Shown: one piece after another, positions 9,601-17,748 of the stretch
Layout of the letters: every line of letters begins with the position of its first letter
Position numbering within the stretch: the stretch's first letter is position 1
NCBI GenBank assembly: GCA_023382595.1
Contig: JAHDWB010000001.1
Coordinates: 1,860,001 to 1,924,000 of the forward strand
Source: Anaerolineales bacterium
Lineage (GTDB): Bacteria; Chloroflexota; Anaerolineae; Anaerolineales; Villigracilaceae
Length of the DNA stretch: 64,000 nt
Reading direction: 5' to 3'
Made by a program: the position numbers and the translations under genes
The notes under the pieces: model-generated
Databases searched by the model: none
What the model was told of the DNA's origin: nothing
Seen by the model: the letters and a program-made list of their open reading frames with translations, nothing else

Positions 9601-9942
9601 CAGGCAGTGTACAACCTCGTGGAAAACGCGATCAAGTACACGCCGGAGAATGGACGCGTTGTGATCCGTACGTTGTCCCAGCCGGATTATCTGATCTTTG
9701 CCATCGAAGATTCCGGTTTTGGGATTTCACCTGAGGATTTGCCGCGCCTGTTCGAGCGATTCTATCGCGGCAAACAGCGCGAAACCCGCGCCCAGCCCGG
9801 CTCGGGTCTGGGACTTGCCATTGTGGAATCCATTGCCGAAAGCCATCGCGGACGTGTTTGGGTGGATAGCGAGGTCGGCAAGGGCAGTACGTTCTATCTG
9901 CAGATCCCCCTGAGCCAGCCCAAAGATTCCAAATCTTCCTAA
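6634..9942 (+). CDS. Membrane sensor histidine kinase (Cache-HAMP-GAF-PAS-HisKA-HATPase)
   Basis: An 1102-residue kinase. Residues ~1-285 contain about seven hydrophobic segments (an N-terminal integral-membrane sensor). An extracytoplasmic Cache-like region (~290-500) precedes a further membrane helix and a HAMP linker (~530-580). A GAF domain (~590-745) and a PAS domain (~755-865) follow. HisKA has 'FVATVSHDLRSPL' with the phosphorylated His at ~880, and HATPase_c has 'NLVENAIKYTPE', 'DSGFGIS', 'LFERFYRG' and 'GSGLGLAI'. All catalytic boxes are intact. No response regulator is adjacent. The potassium transporter gene starts 69 nt downstream with its own -10, so a link to ion or turgor sensing is only suggestive. 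Confidence 0.93.
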   Translation: MEFIFTLLGGIVFPAPPTPAGWLVWVALLGSLVYVLVGQRPRQLVWGRGWGLFLVLFVLIPLAALFIGIRLTSASARPLPGLPADAPGSALMVFSAIPWLLGGGFLGPIGGAVLGAFSGLLRGAWNSYTLFSMLELAFFGAWFSMNTRQRYRTPAYRLLRQPLVGALLLIPFHLIFFILSALFTQWSLGASAPVTARLDFALSNAGIVTLAFGGEMLIGGIVAQIVSMAFPAMWGGKQSILQPSPGEKSLETRFMYAAGTYIFLLLLTLLVGDWVVAGRAAREMLEDRLASTGKSASQSVPFFLETGQNLSVQLASDSHLLESSGEELRSIIGSRMQAVPYFDQFIVLDAASRVILASYPDSPGTISLHPSEETGILLATNGVLTQIYSIPPVSVTDTSRVSFLVAIVEPPDRVVRVLIGRTTLESNPLTLPLIESLDNMRDLDGVGILLDENGRVVYHSDETQVLSAYDGRTGSEAFFYDDTASDGTRQMVYYQPVVGRPWAIVLKIPAQRAQQLALNIAMPLALMIIVLALVAMVSLRLGLRVVTGSLQSLAAEANRIAQGTLDHPLQVTGEDEVAKLRRAFEQMRVSLQARLEEINRLLKVSQGVASSLEMQDAVKPVLEAILSTGANSVRVVISPSILPDTFVELPSRFSVGAAKDTYSHLDDQILHLAQSQEKIVLPNLGRSREFDFDPSIPQPLALLAVALRHENRYYGVVWAGYEQPRKFADADVRFVTTLAGQAALAVANAHLFLNVEASRKQLEAIINSTPDPVIVTDHRNRLLLANRAAASALGPAVDDTQSGMETEKVIKLKPLLSLLQTATTEQRTTEITLANKRTYLATASPVTMEGMHIGRVCIMRDVTHFKELDTMKSEFVATVSHDLRSPLTLMRGYATMLDTVGELNEQQQGYVKKIISGVENMSRLVNNLLDLGRIEIGVGLQVENVTVLDIIERVTGAVQLQASQKNITLNVELPKDMPHAVEADQALLHQAVYNLVENAIKYTPENGRVVIRTLSQPDYLIFAIEDSGFGISPEDLPRLFERFYRGKQRETRAQPGSGLGLAIVESIAESHRGRVWVDSEVGKGSTFYLQIPLSQPKDSKSS

Positions 9943-9957
9943 AAATTGGATTTGTAC

Positions 9958-9963
9958 TATAAT
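9958..9963 (+). promoter_or_regulatory. -10 element (TATAAT) upstream of the KimA-like gene
   Basis: A consensus TATAAT lies 48 nt before the ATG at 10012 and just after the kinase stop. The predicted leader is about 40 nt, too short for a c-di-AMP (ydaO) riboswitch. The -35 region is weak. Confidence 0.5.
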
Positions 9964-10011
9964 CCGTCCCTGTGTCTTCTGTGGACGGCTGTCTGCCGCC
10001 AAGTCGGTACC

Positions 10012-11988
10012 ATGATCAATCAAAACGACAATCTGCAACAAACCCCAATCATTGAACGGACAACCGCTCATAAACCTCCGCGCACATGGCGATCCTGGCT
10101 GATAGGTCGCCCGCTCTCCACCGCAGATGCGCCACACGAGACCATCGGCAAGATGGTCGGTCTGGCGGTCTTTGCCTCGGATGCGCTTTCCTCGAATGCG
10201 TATGCCACGCAGGAAATGATGGTGGTACTTGCCGCCGCCGGGACGATCGCCTTCGGATATGTGTTCCCGATCTCGCTGGCAATCGTTATCCTGCTTGCCA
10301 TTGTTTCCATTTCCTACATCCAGGTCATTCACGCCTATCCTGATGGCGGCGGGGCGTATGTGGTTGCCCGGGATAATCTGGGTGAAATGGCTGGACTTGT
10401 CGCAGCCTCCTCCCTTTTGACAGATTACATCCTGACCGTCTCAGTGTCCATTTCTTCCGGTGTGGCACAGATTGTTTCCGCGTATCCCGCCTTGTATGAA
10501 TACCGGGTGCTTCTGGCAGTAGCGTCTGTTTTTCTTATCATGCTCATCAACCTGCGCGGCGTGCGGGAGTCGGGTGTTGCCATCGCCGTGCCAAGCTTAT
10601 CGTTCGTTGTCATCATGTTTGTGACGCTCGGCGCGGGCTTGTTCAAATACTTTAGTGGATCGCTGGGTTTGGTGGTGGACCCGCCTGAGATCCATGCGCA
10701 CGGGATTACGTCCGTGCTCGGACCCTTGCTGATCCTGCATGCATTTTCCAGCGGCACCGCTGCGCTGACAGGTATCGAAGCCATCTCCAACGGTGTCACC
10801 GCTTTCAAGGAACCCCGCAGCAAAAATGCCGCCACCACCCTGTCATGGATGGGCTTCATATTGGCAAGCCTGTTTCTCGGTATTTCCTTCCTTGCCAGCC
10901 GTGTCGGGGCTGTTCCTTCCGAAGTGGAAACGGTCATTTCCCAGTTGGGACGAACCGTGTTCGGCGGTCAGGGAATTATGTATTTTGCCGTCATCCTTGG
11001 CACGACCATCATCTTGATCCTCGCCGCAAACACCGCCTTTGCAGGGTTTCCGCGTCTCGGCGCGCTGATGGCTGGAGATGGTTTCCTGCCGCGCCAGTTG
11101 ACCTATCGCGGCAGCCGCCTCGTGTACTCGCGCGGAATTGTCGCACTGGCATTGCTCTCATCTCTTCTGATCATCATCTTCCAAGCCAGCGTCACGCGCC
11201 TCATCCCTTTGTACGCCATCGGCGTGTTCCTGTCCTTTACACTGGCACAATTTGGTATGGCGTTGCGTTGGCGGCGCAGCGGACAAATCCACCCCGAACA
11301 CGAGGGACATCAAAGTTCCCAGCGGATCACACGCCTCCGTTTTGACCGCTTGTGGCGGATCAAGATGGTCTTCAATGGATTTGGCGCGCTTTGTACCGCC
11401 TTGGTCATGGTCGTATTCGCAGTCACAAAATTCCGTGACGGCGCGTATGTAGTGCTGATCCTCATCCCGATCCTGATCTGGGCGCTGTGGTCAATCCATG
11501 GACATTATAAGAAACTCGCAAAAGAACTTTCCCTCGATAATTTCGGCACCATCCCGCCTCATACCATCCGCCACCGTGTCATTATGCCGCTCAGCGGCGT
11601 GCATCAGGGGACGCTTTCCGCATTGCGTTACGCGCGCATGTTATCCGACGACGTCACTGCCGTGCATATTGTCATCGAACCCGAAGATGCGGAGAAGGTT
11701 CGTAAAAAATGGGAGACATGGGGCGAAGGCGTGCGTCTGGTCGTGCTGGATTCGCCCTACCGTCTCTTTGTGGAACCCCTGCTGGAATATATCTCCAGCA
11801 TTGCGGAACAAAGACAGCCCGGCGAGACCATTACCGTCGTTGTGCCCGAATTCGTCTCGGACAAACGCTTGACTGCCGCCCTGCACACCAACACCGCAAA
11901 CATTTTACGCGACCAATTGAAACACCAACACGGCGTCGTGATCACGAATGTTCCCTACCATGTCCACGAAAAAGACAGCGGACAATAA
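10012..11988 (+). CDS. KimA-like potassium transporter (APC/KUP superfamily)
   Basis: A 658-residue protein with about twelve membrane segments (residues ~35-480) and a cytoplasmic C-terminal domain (~500-650) resembling a universal-stress fold ('VIMPLSGVHQGTLSALRYARMLSDDVTAVHIV'). The N-terminus 'LIGRPL...ASDALSSNAYATQE' and 'AYPDGGGAYVVARDNLGE' closely parallel Bacillus KimA/YdaO. The Asp and Tyr in the first of these align with residues that coordinate K+ in KimA. The start at 10012 is chosen because homology begins shortly after it; an upstream in-frame ATG at 9946 would overlap the promoter. Two RCK genes follow at once, suggesting they regulate it. In KimA the C-terminal domain binds c-di-AMP; this is not testable here. 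Confidence 0.87.
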   Translation: MINQNDNLQQTPIIERTTAHKPPRTWRSWLIGRPLSTADAPHETIGKMVGLAVFASDALSSNAYATQEMMVVLAAAGTIAFGYVFPISLAIVILLAIVSISYIQVIHAYPDGGGAYVVARDNLGEMAGLVAASSLLTDYILTVSVSISSGVAQIVSAYPALYEYRVLLAVASVFLIMLINLRGVRESGVAIAVPSLSFVVIMFVTLGAGLFKYFSGSLGLVVDPPEIHAHGITSVLGPLLILHAFSSGTAALTGIEAISNGVTAFKEPRSKNAATTLSWMGFILASLFLGISFLASRVGAVPSEVETVISQLGRTVFGGQGIMYFAVILGTTIILILAANTAFAGFPRLGALMAGDGFLPRQLTYRGSRLVYSRGIVALALLSSLLIIIFQASVTRLIPLYAIGVFLSFTLAQFGMALRWRRSGQIHPEHEGHQSSQRITRLRFDRLWRIKMVFNGFGALCTALVMVVFAVTKFRDGAYVVLILIPILIWALWSIHGHYKKLAKELSLDNFGTIPPHTIRHRVIMPLSGVHQGTLSALRYARMLSDDVTAVHIVIEPEDAEKVRKKWETWGEGVRLVVLDSPYRLFVEPLLEYISSIAEQRQPGETITVVVPEFVSDKRLTAALHTNTANILRDQLKHQHGVVITNVPYHVHEKDSGQ

Positions 11989-12000
11989 GGAGTTACAAGC

Positions 12001-12666
12001 ATGAATTTTATCGTTGTGGGCTGCGGCAGGGTTGGATCGGAACTCGCCTATCGCCTCTTCCAAAATGGATATCAAGTGGTGGTGGTGGATACCAACCAGA
12101 AAGCCTTTAACCGCCTCCACCCGGACTTTCGAGGGCGCACCGTTGAAGGAGACTCTCTCTCCCCCGACACCTTGTCCCGCGCCGGCGCGGACAAGGCCGA
12201 TGGCGTTGCCGTTGTCACCAGTTCCGATACGATGAACGCTGTCATAGGGCACACCATTCGCATGCATTATTCCAACGTGAAACAGGTCATCGTCCGCAAT
12301 TACGATCCTGCCTTGCGCGAAATGCTCGAATCGTTCGGGTTGCAGATCGTCAGCTCCACCTCCTGGGGCGCGGAACGCGTTCAGGAACTGCTGATCGACC
12401 CATCTTTCCGCGCCGTCTTTTCGGCGGGTAACGGCGAAGTGGAACTGTATGAGATGTATGTATCACCGAAATGGAACGGGATGACCATCTCCAATTTGCT
12501 TGATGGATGCAGTAATACGGTCTGCGCGGCGCTTACCCGCGCCGGGCGCGCCGAGTTACCATCTCCCGACACCACCTTGCGGACCGGCGACGTGCTCACT
12601 GTCAGCGCAACGCTCGAAGGTGTGAAAGCCTTGCGCGAAAAACTGCAGGAAGCGAAGGAGGCGTAG
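12001..12666 (+). CDS. TrkA-family RCK regulatory protein (first of pair)
   Basis: A 221-residue cytoplasmic protein with a TrkA_N Rossmann domain (residues 1-~120) starting 'FIVVGCGRVGSELA', followed by 'VVVVDTN' with the acidic NAD(H)-binding residue at the end of strand 2. A TrkA_C domain follows (~140-220). RCK proteins gate potassium channels or transporters in response to nucleotides. An 'aggagtt' Shine-Dalgarno precedes the ATG. It lies 12 nt after the KimA-like gene and 1 nt before a second RCK gene, so the three form an operon without any TrkH/KtrB channel gene. Confidence 0.9.
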   Translation: MNFIVVGCGRVGSELAYRLFQNGYQVVVVDTNQKAFNRLHPDFRGRTVEGDSLSPDTLSRAGADKADGVAVVTSSDTMNAVIGHTIRMHYSNVKQVIVRNYDPALREMLESFGLQIVSSTSWGAERVQELLIDPSFRAVFSAGNGEVELYEMYVSPKWNGMTISNLLDGCSNTVCAALTRAGRAELPSPDTTLRTGDVLTVSATLEGVKALREKLQEAKEA

Positions 12667-12667
12667 C

Positions 12668-13348
12668 ATGTTCGTATTTATTGCCGGGGGCGGTCGCACT
12701 GGAGCCCAACTCGCCTCCCAATTGCTCGCTCAGGATTATCAAGTCCGGCTCGTGGAACACCGCCGTGAATTGTTGACCCATCTGCACCATGAACTGCCGA
12801 CCGAGGTCATTTTTGAAGGACAGGCGACCGACCCTGCCGTACTTCGGCATGCCGGTCTTGAAAAGGCGAATGTACTTGTCGCCTGTACCAATGATGATGC
12901 CGCCAATCTCGTCTTGTGCTACCTCTCGCGGACGATGTTCAAGGTGCGGCGCACAGTGGCGCGCATCAACAATCCGCGCAATGCCTGGCTCTTCGATGAG
13001 AATTTCCACGTGGATGAAACCATCAACCAGGCGGACGTGATGGCGCACCTGATCCAGGAAGAAATGTCGCTTGGCGACATGATGACCCTGCTAAAACTCC
13101 GCCGCGGACGCTACTCACTGGTGGAGGAGAAGGTTCCCCCCGGCGCCAAGGCGATCGGGATACCGCTTAAGGATCTGGGGCTGCCCGATCAATGTGTGAT
13201 CGCCGCCATCATCCGCAGGGGCCAGGTCACCCTCCCGCGCGGCACGATGTCCCTTGAGGAAGCCGATGAAGTGCTTGCCGTCACGGACGAGGAAGGCGCG
13301 AAACAACTGGAGAGATTGCTCGAACCACCGGATCGTTCCGTTCTGTAG
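12668..13348 (+). CDS. TrkA-family RCK regulatory protein (second of pair)
   Basis: A 226-residue paralogue of the preceding protein with 'FIAGGGRTGAQLA' at the N-terminus and a TrkA_C domain at ~140-220. The strand-2 acidic residue is Glu ('RLVEH') instead of Asp, so nucleotide preference may differ from its partner. This suggests a hetero-oligomeric RCK ring. It ends just before a strong bidirectional terminator. Confidence 0.9.
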   Translation: MFVFIAGGGRTGAQLASQLLAQDYQVRLVEHRRELLTHLHHELPTEVIFEGQATDPAVLRHAGLEKANVLVACTNDDAANLVLCYLSRTMFKVRRTVARINNPRNAWLFDENFHVDETINQADVMAHLIQEEMSLGDMMTLLKLRRGRYSLVEEKVPPGAKAIGIPLKDLGLPDQCVIAAIIRRGQVTLPRGTMSLEEADEVLAVTDEEGAKQLERLLEPPDRSVL

Positions 13349-13350
13349 AA

Positions 13351-13388
13351 AAACGAAAACCCGATGCGAACGCATCGGGTTTTCGTTT
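13351..13388. terminator. Bidirectional terminator between convergent genes
   Basis: Perfect 18-base arms around a 2-nt loop, A-rich on one side and T-rich on the other. It serves the RCK operon on the plus strand and the ABC exporter on the minus strand. Confidence 0.92.
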
Positions 13389-13402
13389 AAGATGACGCTT
13401 TT

Positions 13403-15217
13403 TTATTTGCTTACCATCTCCCTCATCTGCTCCACATACGCAAGCGATTGATGGCGGAAATAGGTGTTATACAGTTCGGCGTAGTGTCCGTTCTGCTCCA
13501 GCAAACCATTATGATTCCCCTCTTCGATGATCGTCCCTTTTTGCATGACAACGATGCGGTCGGCGGCTTTGACCGTGGAAAGACGGTGCGCGATCAAAAT
13601 GCTGGTGGAATTTTTCAAGATCAGATCCAGCGCCTGCTGTATCTGCCACTCGGTGAACGGGTCGATGCTGGCAGTGGCTTCATCCAAAATGAAAATGGCG
13701 GGATTTTGCACCAGCACGCGCATCAACGCCACCAGTTGACGCTGTCCCATCGAGAGCCGGTTGCCGCGCTCGCCGACTTCGGTTTGTAAGCCGTTCGGAA
13801 GGGTTTCCAGCCATTCACCATCGCCGATGCGTTTTGCCAGTTTGAGCATCTCCGCTTCAGGAACGCCGGGCGCAGCATAGCGGATGTTATCTTCCACCGT
13901 GCCAGAGAACAGGAACGGGACCTGCGAGACGATGCCCAACTGCCTGCGGTATTGCGTCAGGTCAAAGGTGCGGATGTCGCGTCCGTCGATGAGCAGACGC
14001 CCTTCCTGAAATTCATAGAAGCGCGCGATCAACTTCGCAATGGACGACTTGCCGGCGCCGGTGTGTCCCACCAGCGCAAGATTCTCTCCGGGTTGTAAGA
14101 GCAGATTGAAGTCCGAAAGAACCGTTTCCTTATCCGAATAGCGGAAGTGCATGTGCTCGAATCGGATCTCGCCTTTGAGACGCGGCACATCCTGTCGTTC
14201 GGCTTGCACCACGTTGGGGTCGGCATCGATGAGGGCAAAGACACGTTCGGCGGCGGAAAGTCCGCTTTGGATCTGCGCCCAGAACGATGTGAGGTTGAGC
14301 ACGGGGAAGAAGAACTGGTCGAGGCTCATGATGAAAAGGTACCACGCGCCGATGCTGATCATGCCCTGCGCCGCGCTCAGCCCGCCGACATAGACCAGCA
14401 CGCCGACAAAAATTCCGCCCAATGCGTTGAGGGTTGGGAAGACCAGCGAAAGAATAAAACCGCGCTGGACGTTGACGCCGTAGGATTGCTGGTTCGATTC
14501 GTCGAACGATTTGAAGATGCCTTCTTCCTGGCGGAAGTTTTTTGCAATTGAAATGCCGCTGATGGTTTCCTTGATGGCGGCGTTGACATCCGCCATGGCT
14601 TTCATGCCTTTGCGGGTGACTCGCCGCGCCAAAATTCGGAAAATGGACGCGACACCAAAGATGATCGGCATGAAGCCGATCAGCAACAGCGCCAGCCGCC
14701 ACTCGGTGCGGAAGAGCACCACGGCAATGATGATGGCTTGCATCATCTGCGCGGCAACATCGGTGACGATGACCACGAGCTGCCCGAAGTCGTTCGTATC
14801 CGATGTGATGCGCGAGACGATGCGCCCGGAGGAGAACTGGTCGTAGAAGGACAGGTCGTGTTCGGCAGCGGCACGGAAGGCGCGCGAGCGCATGTCCAAT
14901 ACCACGTCACCGACCGAGCGCACGATCAGACCGCGCCTCAGCCAGTTCAGTCCCCACATGCCGAATGCCACGCCGACAAGCGCCGCTCCCACCCATAGAA
15001 TGGACGAGACGCTTGGCTGTGATTGGATCATATCCACCATGCGGCTGACCACAATGGGTAAGGCTGCGCCGATGATCGCCAGCACAATAATGGTGATGGA
15101 TGCGTACCCAAGCCGCGCGGTCTGTGAATTAAAGTAATTGACCATGCGGTTGACCAGTACTTTATCAGAGTACTGGCGGTCGTATTTTTCGTCGTTTAAT
15201 CCTGCAAAGAAGCCCAT
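13403..15217 (-). CDS. ABC exporter half-transporter (consensus Walker B subunit)
   Basis: A 604-residue type IV ABC exporter with six membrane helices (~25-320) and a nucleotide-binding domain (~350-590). Walker A is 'GHTGAGKSS', the Q-loop is in 'GIVSQVPFLFSGT', the signature is 'LSMGQ' instead of LSGGQ, and Walker B 'FILDEATASID' keeps the catalytic Glu. It pairs with the product of 15355-17142, which has a consensus LSGGQ but an Asp in Walker B. That split is characteristic of heterodimeric exporters with one degenerate ATP site (BmrCD, TM287/288). The substrate is unknown. A palindromic repeat separates the two genes. Confidence 0.92.
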   Translation of the reverse strand: MGFFAGLNDEKYDRQYSDKVLVNRMVNYFNSQTARLGYASITIIVLAIIGAALPIVVSRMVDMIQSQPSVSSILWVGAALVGVAFGMWGLNWLRRGLIVRSVGDVVLDMRSRAFRAAAEHDLSFYDQFSSGRIVSRITSDTNDFGQLVVIVTDVAAQMMQAIIIAVVLFRTEWRLALLLIGFMPIIFGVASIFRILARRVTRKGMKAMADVNAAIKETISGISIAKNFRQEEGIFKSFDESNQQSYGVNVQRGFILSLVFPTLNALGGIFVGVLVYVGGLSAAQGMISIGAWYLFIMSLDQFFFPVLNLTSFWAQIQSGLSAAERVFALIDADPNVVQAERQDVPRLKGEIRFEHMHFRYSDKETVLSDFNLLLQPGENLALVGHTGAGKSSIAKLIARFYEFQEGRLLIDGRDIRTFDLTQYRRQLGIVSQVPFLFSGTVEDNIRYAAPGVPEAEMLKLAKRIGDGEWLETLPNGLQTEVGERGNRLSMGQRQLVALMRVLVQNPAIFILDEATASIDPFTEWQIQQALDLILKNSTSILIAHRLSTVKAADRIVVMQKGTIIEEGNHNGLLEQNGHYAELYNTYFRHQSLAYVEQMREMVSK

Positions 15218-15230
15218 AAATAATCCTCTG

Positions 15231-15349
15231 TCATTGCGAGGAGAGCAATAGCTCGACGAAGCAATCTCATGTTAAAGGGGCGAGATTGCTTCGGGCTGGG
15301 TTTCGATACGCGCATTGCGCTGCTCAACCAACAACCCTCGCAATGACGA
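15231..15349. repeat. Composite palindromic repeat (TCATTGCGAG type with a nested GGTTGAG type)
   Basis: The ends are TCATTGCGAGG and CCTCGCAATGA in inverted orientation, with an inner inverted pair CGAAGCAATCTC / GAGATTGCTTCG. Nested at 15299-15329 is GGTTTCGATAC...GCTCAACC, a reversed copy of the repeat found at 30577, 45843 and 60119. It fills the gap between the two exporter genes. Confidence 0.85.
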
Positions 15350-15354
15350 TAATT

Positions 15355-17142
15355 TTATTCCCTGAAAATCCTCGAATACGCTTCGGATGTTTTCATCAAT
15401 TCGTCGTGGGAGCCGATGGCGGCGATGCGTCCCTTGCGGATGACGATGATCAGATCTGCCCAGCGAATCTGTGACAGGCGGTGGGTGATGATGAAGGTCG
15501 TGCGTCCGCGGGCGGCGTTGGAGATGGCACGCTGGATCTTATCCTCGGTGGCGGAGTCAATGGCGGAGGTGGAGTCGTCCAGGATGAGAACGCGCGGATC
15601 GGTGAGGAAGGCGCGGGCGAGCGCGATGCGCTGGCGCTGTCCGCCGGAGAGGGTCACACCGCGTTCACCGACAGTCGTGTCGTAGGTCTGGTCGAAGTCG
15701 AGGATGAAGTCATGCGCCTGTGCCGCGATGGAGGCGGAAATAACCTCCTGTTTGGTTGCATTCGGTTTGCCAAATGCAATATTGTCGCTGAGCGAGCGTG
15801 AGAAAAGGAAGATATCCTGTTCGATGATGGAGATCTGTTCGCGCAGGGAAGCGAGATTCCAGTCGCGCACATCCACGCCGTCCACCAGCACCTGACCGGC
15901 TGAAGCATCGTAGGTGCGGTTGATCAACTTGACGAGGGATGTCTTGCCCGCACCCGTCTGCCCGACGATTGCGACTGTCTGCCCGGGTTTGACCTTGAAG
16001 GAGATATTCTCAAGGATGTTGTCGCCGGAGCCGGTGCCGCCTTCGGTTGTGGATGGATAATGGAATGAGACATCGCGAAACTCGATCTCGCCGACCATGT
16101 TCGAGGTCCGGCCTGAAGCGTTCTGGTCAAGATTCGTCTCACGCTGGATGAGTTCCAAAACGCGGCGGGCGGATGAAATTCCCGATGAGATCTGCGAATA
16201 TGCGAACGTGGATGTGAAGGTTGGAAAGCCGAGCAATTGCAGCATGCCGAAGTATCCGACCACGGCACCCACGTCGATGAGACCGGCGCGGAAAAGGAAC
16301 AGCGAATGGACAAGTCCGCCCGCAAATGCGAAGCCGAGCAGCAACATGGCGATATATCTTGCTTCAAGATCGCCCTGCACGACAAAAGCATCCCGCACGC
16401 GGCGTGCATTGGTGACAAAGCGCTCGACTTCCGCGCCCTCTTGTGCCGCGCCCTTCATGATCTCCACACCATCCAATGACTCGGAGAGATGCGTGTTCAT
16501 GTTTCCGAACGTTGCGCGGACTTCGTCGGTGACGGGTGAAAGTTGCTTGAGATAACGCGCCAACGCAATGAAATAAATGATGGTGAAAATAAGCGGCGTA
16601 AGGATCAGCGACGGATGGTAGCGCGGACCAAAGAACAGCGGCATGAGAATGAACATGAACGAGCCCACCACCAGATTGATGCCGGGGCTGAACATGTAGT
16701 TCACTTCGCGCACGTCGTTGGTGGCGCGCGCCATCGTATCACCGACCGGCTGCAGGTTGTGGAAGGTCATGCTCTTGCCGAGCAGGGAAAGGTACAGTTC
16801 GTCGCGGATGTCGCGCTCCATGCGCTGCGCCAGCAGTTCCGCGCCGAAGTTGCGTCCCAATTGCAGCACGCCGCGGATGATCTGTGAGATGCCGATGGTG
16901 AGCGCAAGAGGCAGGAGCACCGACGTCTCCGGCGGAGTCTTGAGCATGGCGTTGAAGGCGTCGCCGGTCAGAACCGGTACCACCACCGCCAGCACGGCAT
17001 TTCCGATCGCGCCAACTACCAGCATGATGACGATCCACAAATAAGGGCGCACGTGCGAAAGGATCCATCGCACCGGGGAGGCTTGGTTGTATCGATGTTT
17101 GCGTTGCAGGGTAAATTCTGCGGGGGTACTCAGAGCGGTCAT
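15355..17142 (-). CDS. ABC exporter half-transporter (degenerate-site subunit)
   Basis: A 595-residue ABC exporter with six membrane helices (~35-330) and an ATPase domain (~350-590). Walker A is 'GQTGAGKTS' and the signature 'LSGGQRQRIALARA' is consensus. Walker B reads 'LILDDSTSAID', with Asp replacing the catalytic Glu, so the ATP site it nucleates should hydrolyse poorly. Together with the LSMGQ signature of the partner (13403-15217) this forms one degenerate composite site. A TACAAT element lies 6 nt before the ATG, so the transcript is probably leaderless. Confidence 0.92.
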   Translation of the reverse strand: MTALSTPAEFTLQRKHRYNQASPVRWILSHVRPYLWIVIMLVVGAIGNAVLAVVVPVLTGDAFNAMLKTPPETSVLLPLALTIGISQIIRGVLQLGRNFGAELLAQRMERDIRDELYLSLLGKSMTFHNLQPVGDTMARATNDVREVNYMFSPGINLVVGSFMFILMPLFFGPRYHPSLILTPLIFTIIYFIALARYLKQLSPVTDEVRATFGNMNTHLSESLDGVEIMKGAAQEGAEVERFVTNARRVRDAFVVQGDLEARYIAMLLLGFAFAGGLVHSLFLFRAGLIDVGAVVGYFGMLQLLGFPTFTSTFAYSQISSGISSARRVLELIQRETNLDQNASGRTSNMVGEIEFRDVSFHYPSTTEGGTGSGDNILENISFKVKPGQTVAIVGQTGAGKTSLVKLINRTYDASAGQVLVDGVDVRDWNLASLREQISIIEQDIFLFSRSLSDNIAFGKPNATKQEVISASIAAQAHDFILDFDQTYDTTVGERGVTLSGGQRQRIALARAFLTDPRVLILDDSTSAIDSATEDKIQRAISNAARGRTTFIITHRLSQIRWADLIIVIRKGRIAAIGSHDELMKTSEAYSRIFRE

Positions 17143-17148
17143 AGAACA

Positions 17149-17154
17149 ATTGTA
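17149..17154 (-). promoter_or_regulatory. -10 element (TACAAT) for leaderless ABC exporter mRNA
   Basis: On the minus strand TACAAT ends 6 nt before the ATG at 17142, and there is no Shine-Dalgarno sequence. Confidence 0.5.
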
Positions 17155-17261
17155 CCATTATTGAAAAAGCCAAATTCCGCAACCATCAATTTGTACCGGT
17201 GTTATCCTATTCAGACTGGCGATCCTGCCGGTCAAACTTTCAACTCAAAGGAGAGTGTGAA

Positions 17262-17414
17262 ATGTCTTTGCCTTCTTCAATCGCTGGTTGGTGCACGTTT
17301 TTGTTCTTCCTATGTTTCGGTCTTGGGTATTTCCTGTCCGGTATGACCTTCTTTAGTTTGTTGACAGCGATTTTTGCCCTTGGAGCGGCAATCTTTACTT
17401 TGCTTGGCAAATAA
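17262..17414 (+). CDS. Small membrane protein (50 residues)
   Basis: The ORF begins at ATG 17262 behind an excellent ribosome binding site (AAAGGAGAG at 17248-17256) and ends at TAA before a perfect terminator at 17425. The product is two hydrophobic segments (about residues 8-27 and 30-48) joined by a Ser-Gly-Met turn, almost without charges. I do not recognise a family. The good ribosome binding site and dedicated terminator make it a real gene. Confidence 0.75.
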   Translation: MSLPSSIAGWCTFLFFLCFGLGYFLSGMTFFSLLTAIFALGAAIFTLLGK

Positions 17415-17424
17415 CCGATCACCC

Positions 17425-17460
17425 AATAACACAGCCTCCCGCACGGGAGGCTGTGTTATT
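17425..17460 (+). terminator. Rho-independent terminator
   Basis: Sixteen-base perfect arms (AATAACACAGCCTCCC and its complement) around GCAC, followed by TTTT. It closes the small membrane protein gene. The 288 bases from 17461 to 17748 hold nothing recognisable except the promoter of the next gene. Confidence 0.9.
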
Positions 17461-17726
17461 TTAAGTGATGTGATCTGAAGTAAGTTTGTTGTACTTAAAT
17501 CTCAAGATTTGATGGCGACCTGTCAAACCTGCTTTACCGTAAGACTATCCAATCAACCCGCAATCGGAAGAAGGAACAGGTTAATGAAAGTCTGATGAAG
17601 GGGGGCTAATATTAATGTCAATGGAGATCCCCATCATAAGGGCATGGAAATTGATCTCGTTTGAATTCCGTAAGCAAAACGGGGGGAATCGTCCACTCGT
17701 TGGGAAAGGCGGCACCAGAGGGGTAG

Positions 17727-17732
17727 TATAAT
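17727..17732 (+). promoter_or_regulatory. -10 element (TATAAT)
   Basis: A consensus hexamer 16 nt before the ATG at 17749, giving a predicted leader of about 9 nt with no Shine-Dalgarno sequence. Confidence 0.45.
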
Positions 17733-17748
17733 TTCCTCTGGGCGAACC

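Noticed and set aside
9943-10011. c-di-AMP (ydaO) riboswitch before the KimA-like gene
   Set aside because: Only about 40 nt of leader are available, far too short for that riboswitch, and no matching motifs are present.
9946-10011. Longer N-terminus for the KimA-like protein starting at 9946
   Set aside because: The extra 22 residues would be encoded across the TATAAT promoter element and have no counterpart in the family.
15231-15349. CRISPR-like repeat
   Set aside because: The repeats here and at 33918, 30554 and 60119 are dispersed palindromes with no regular spacers and no cas genes.
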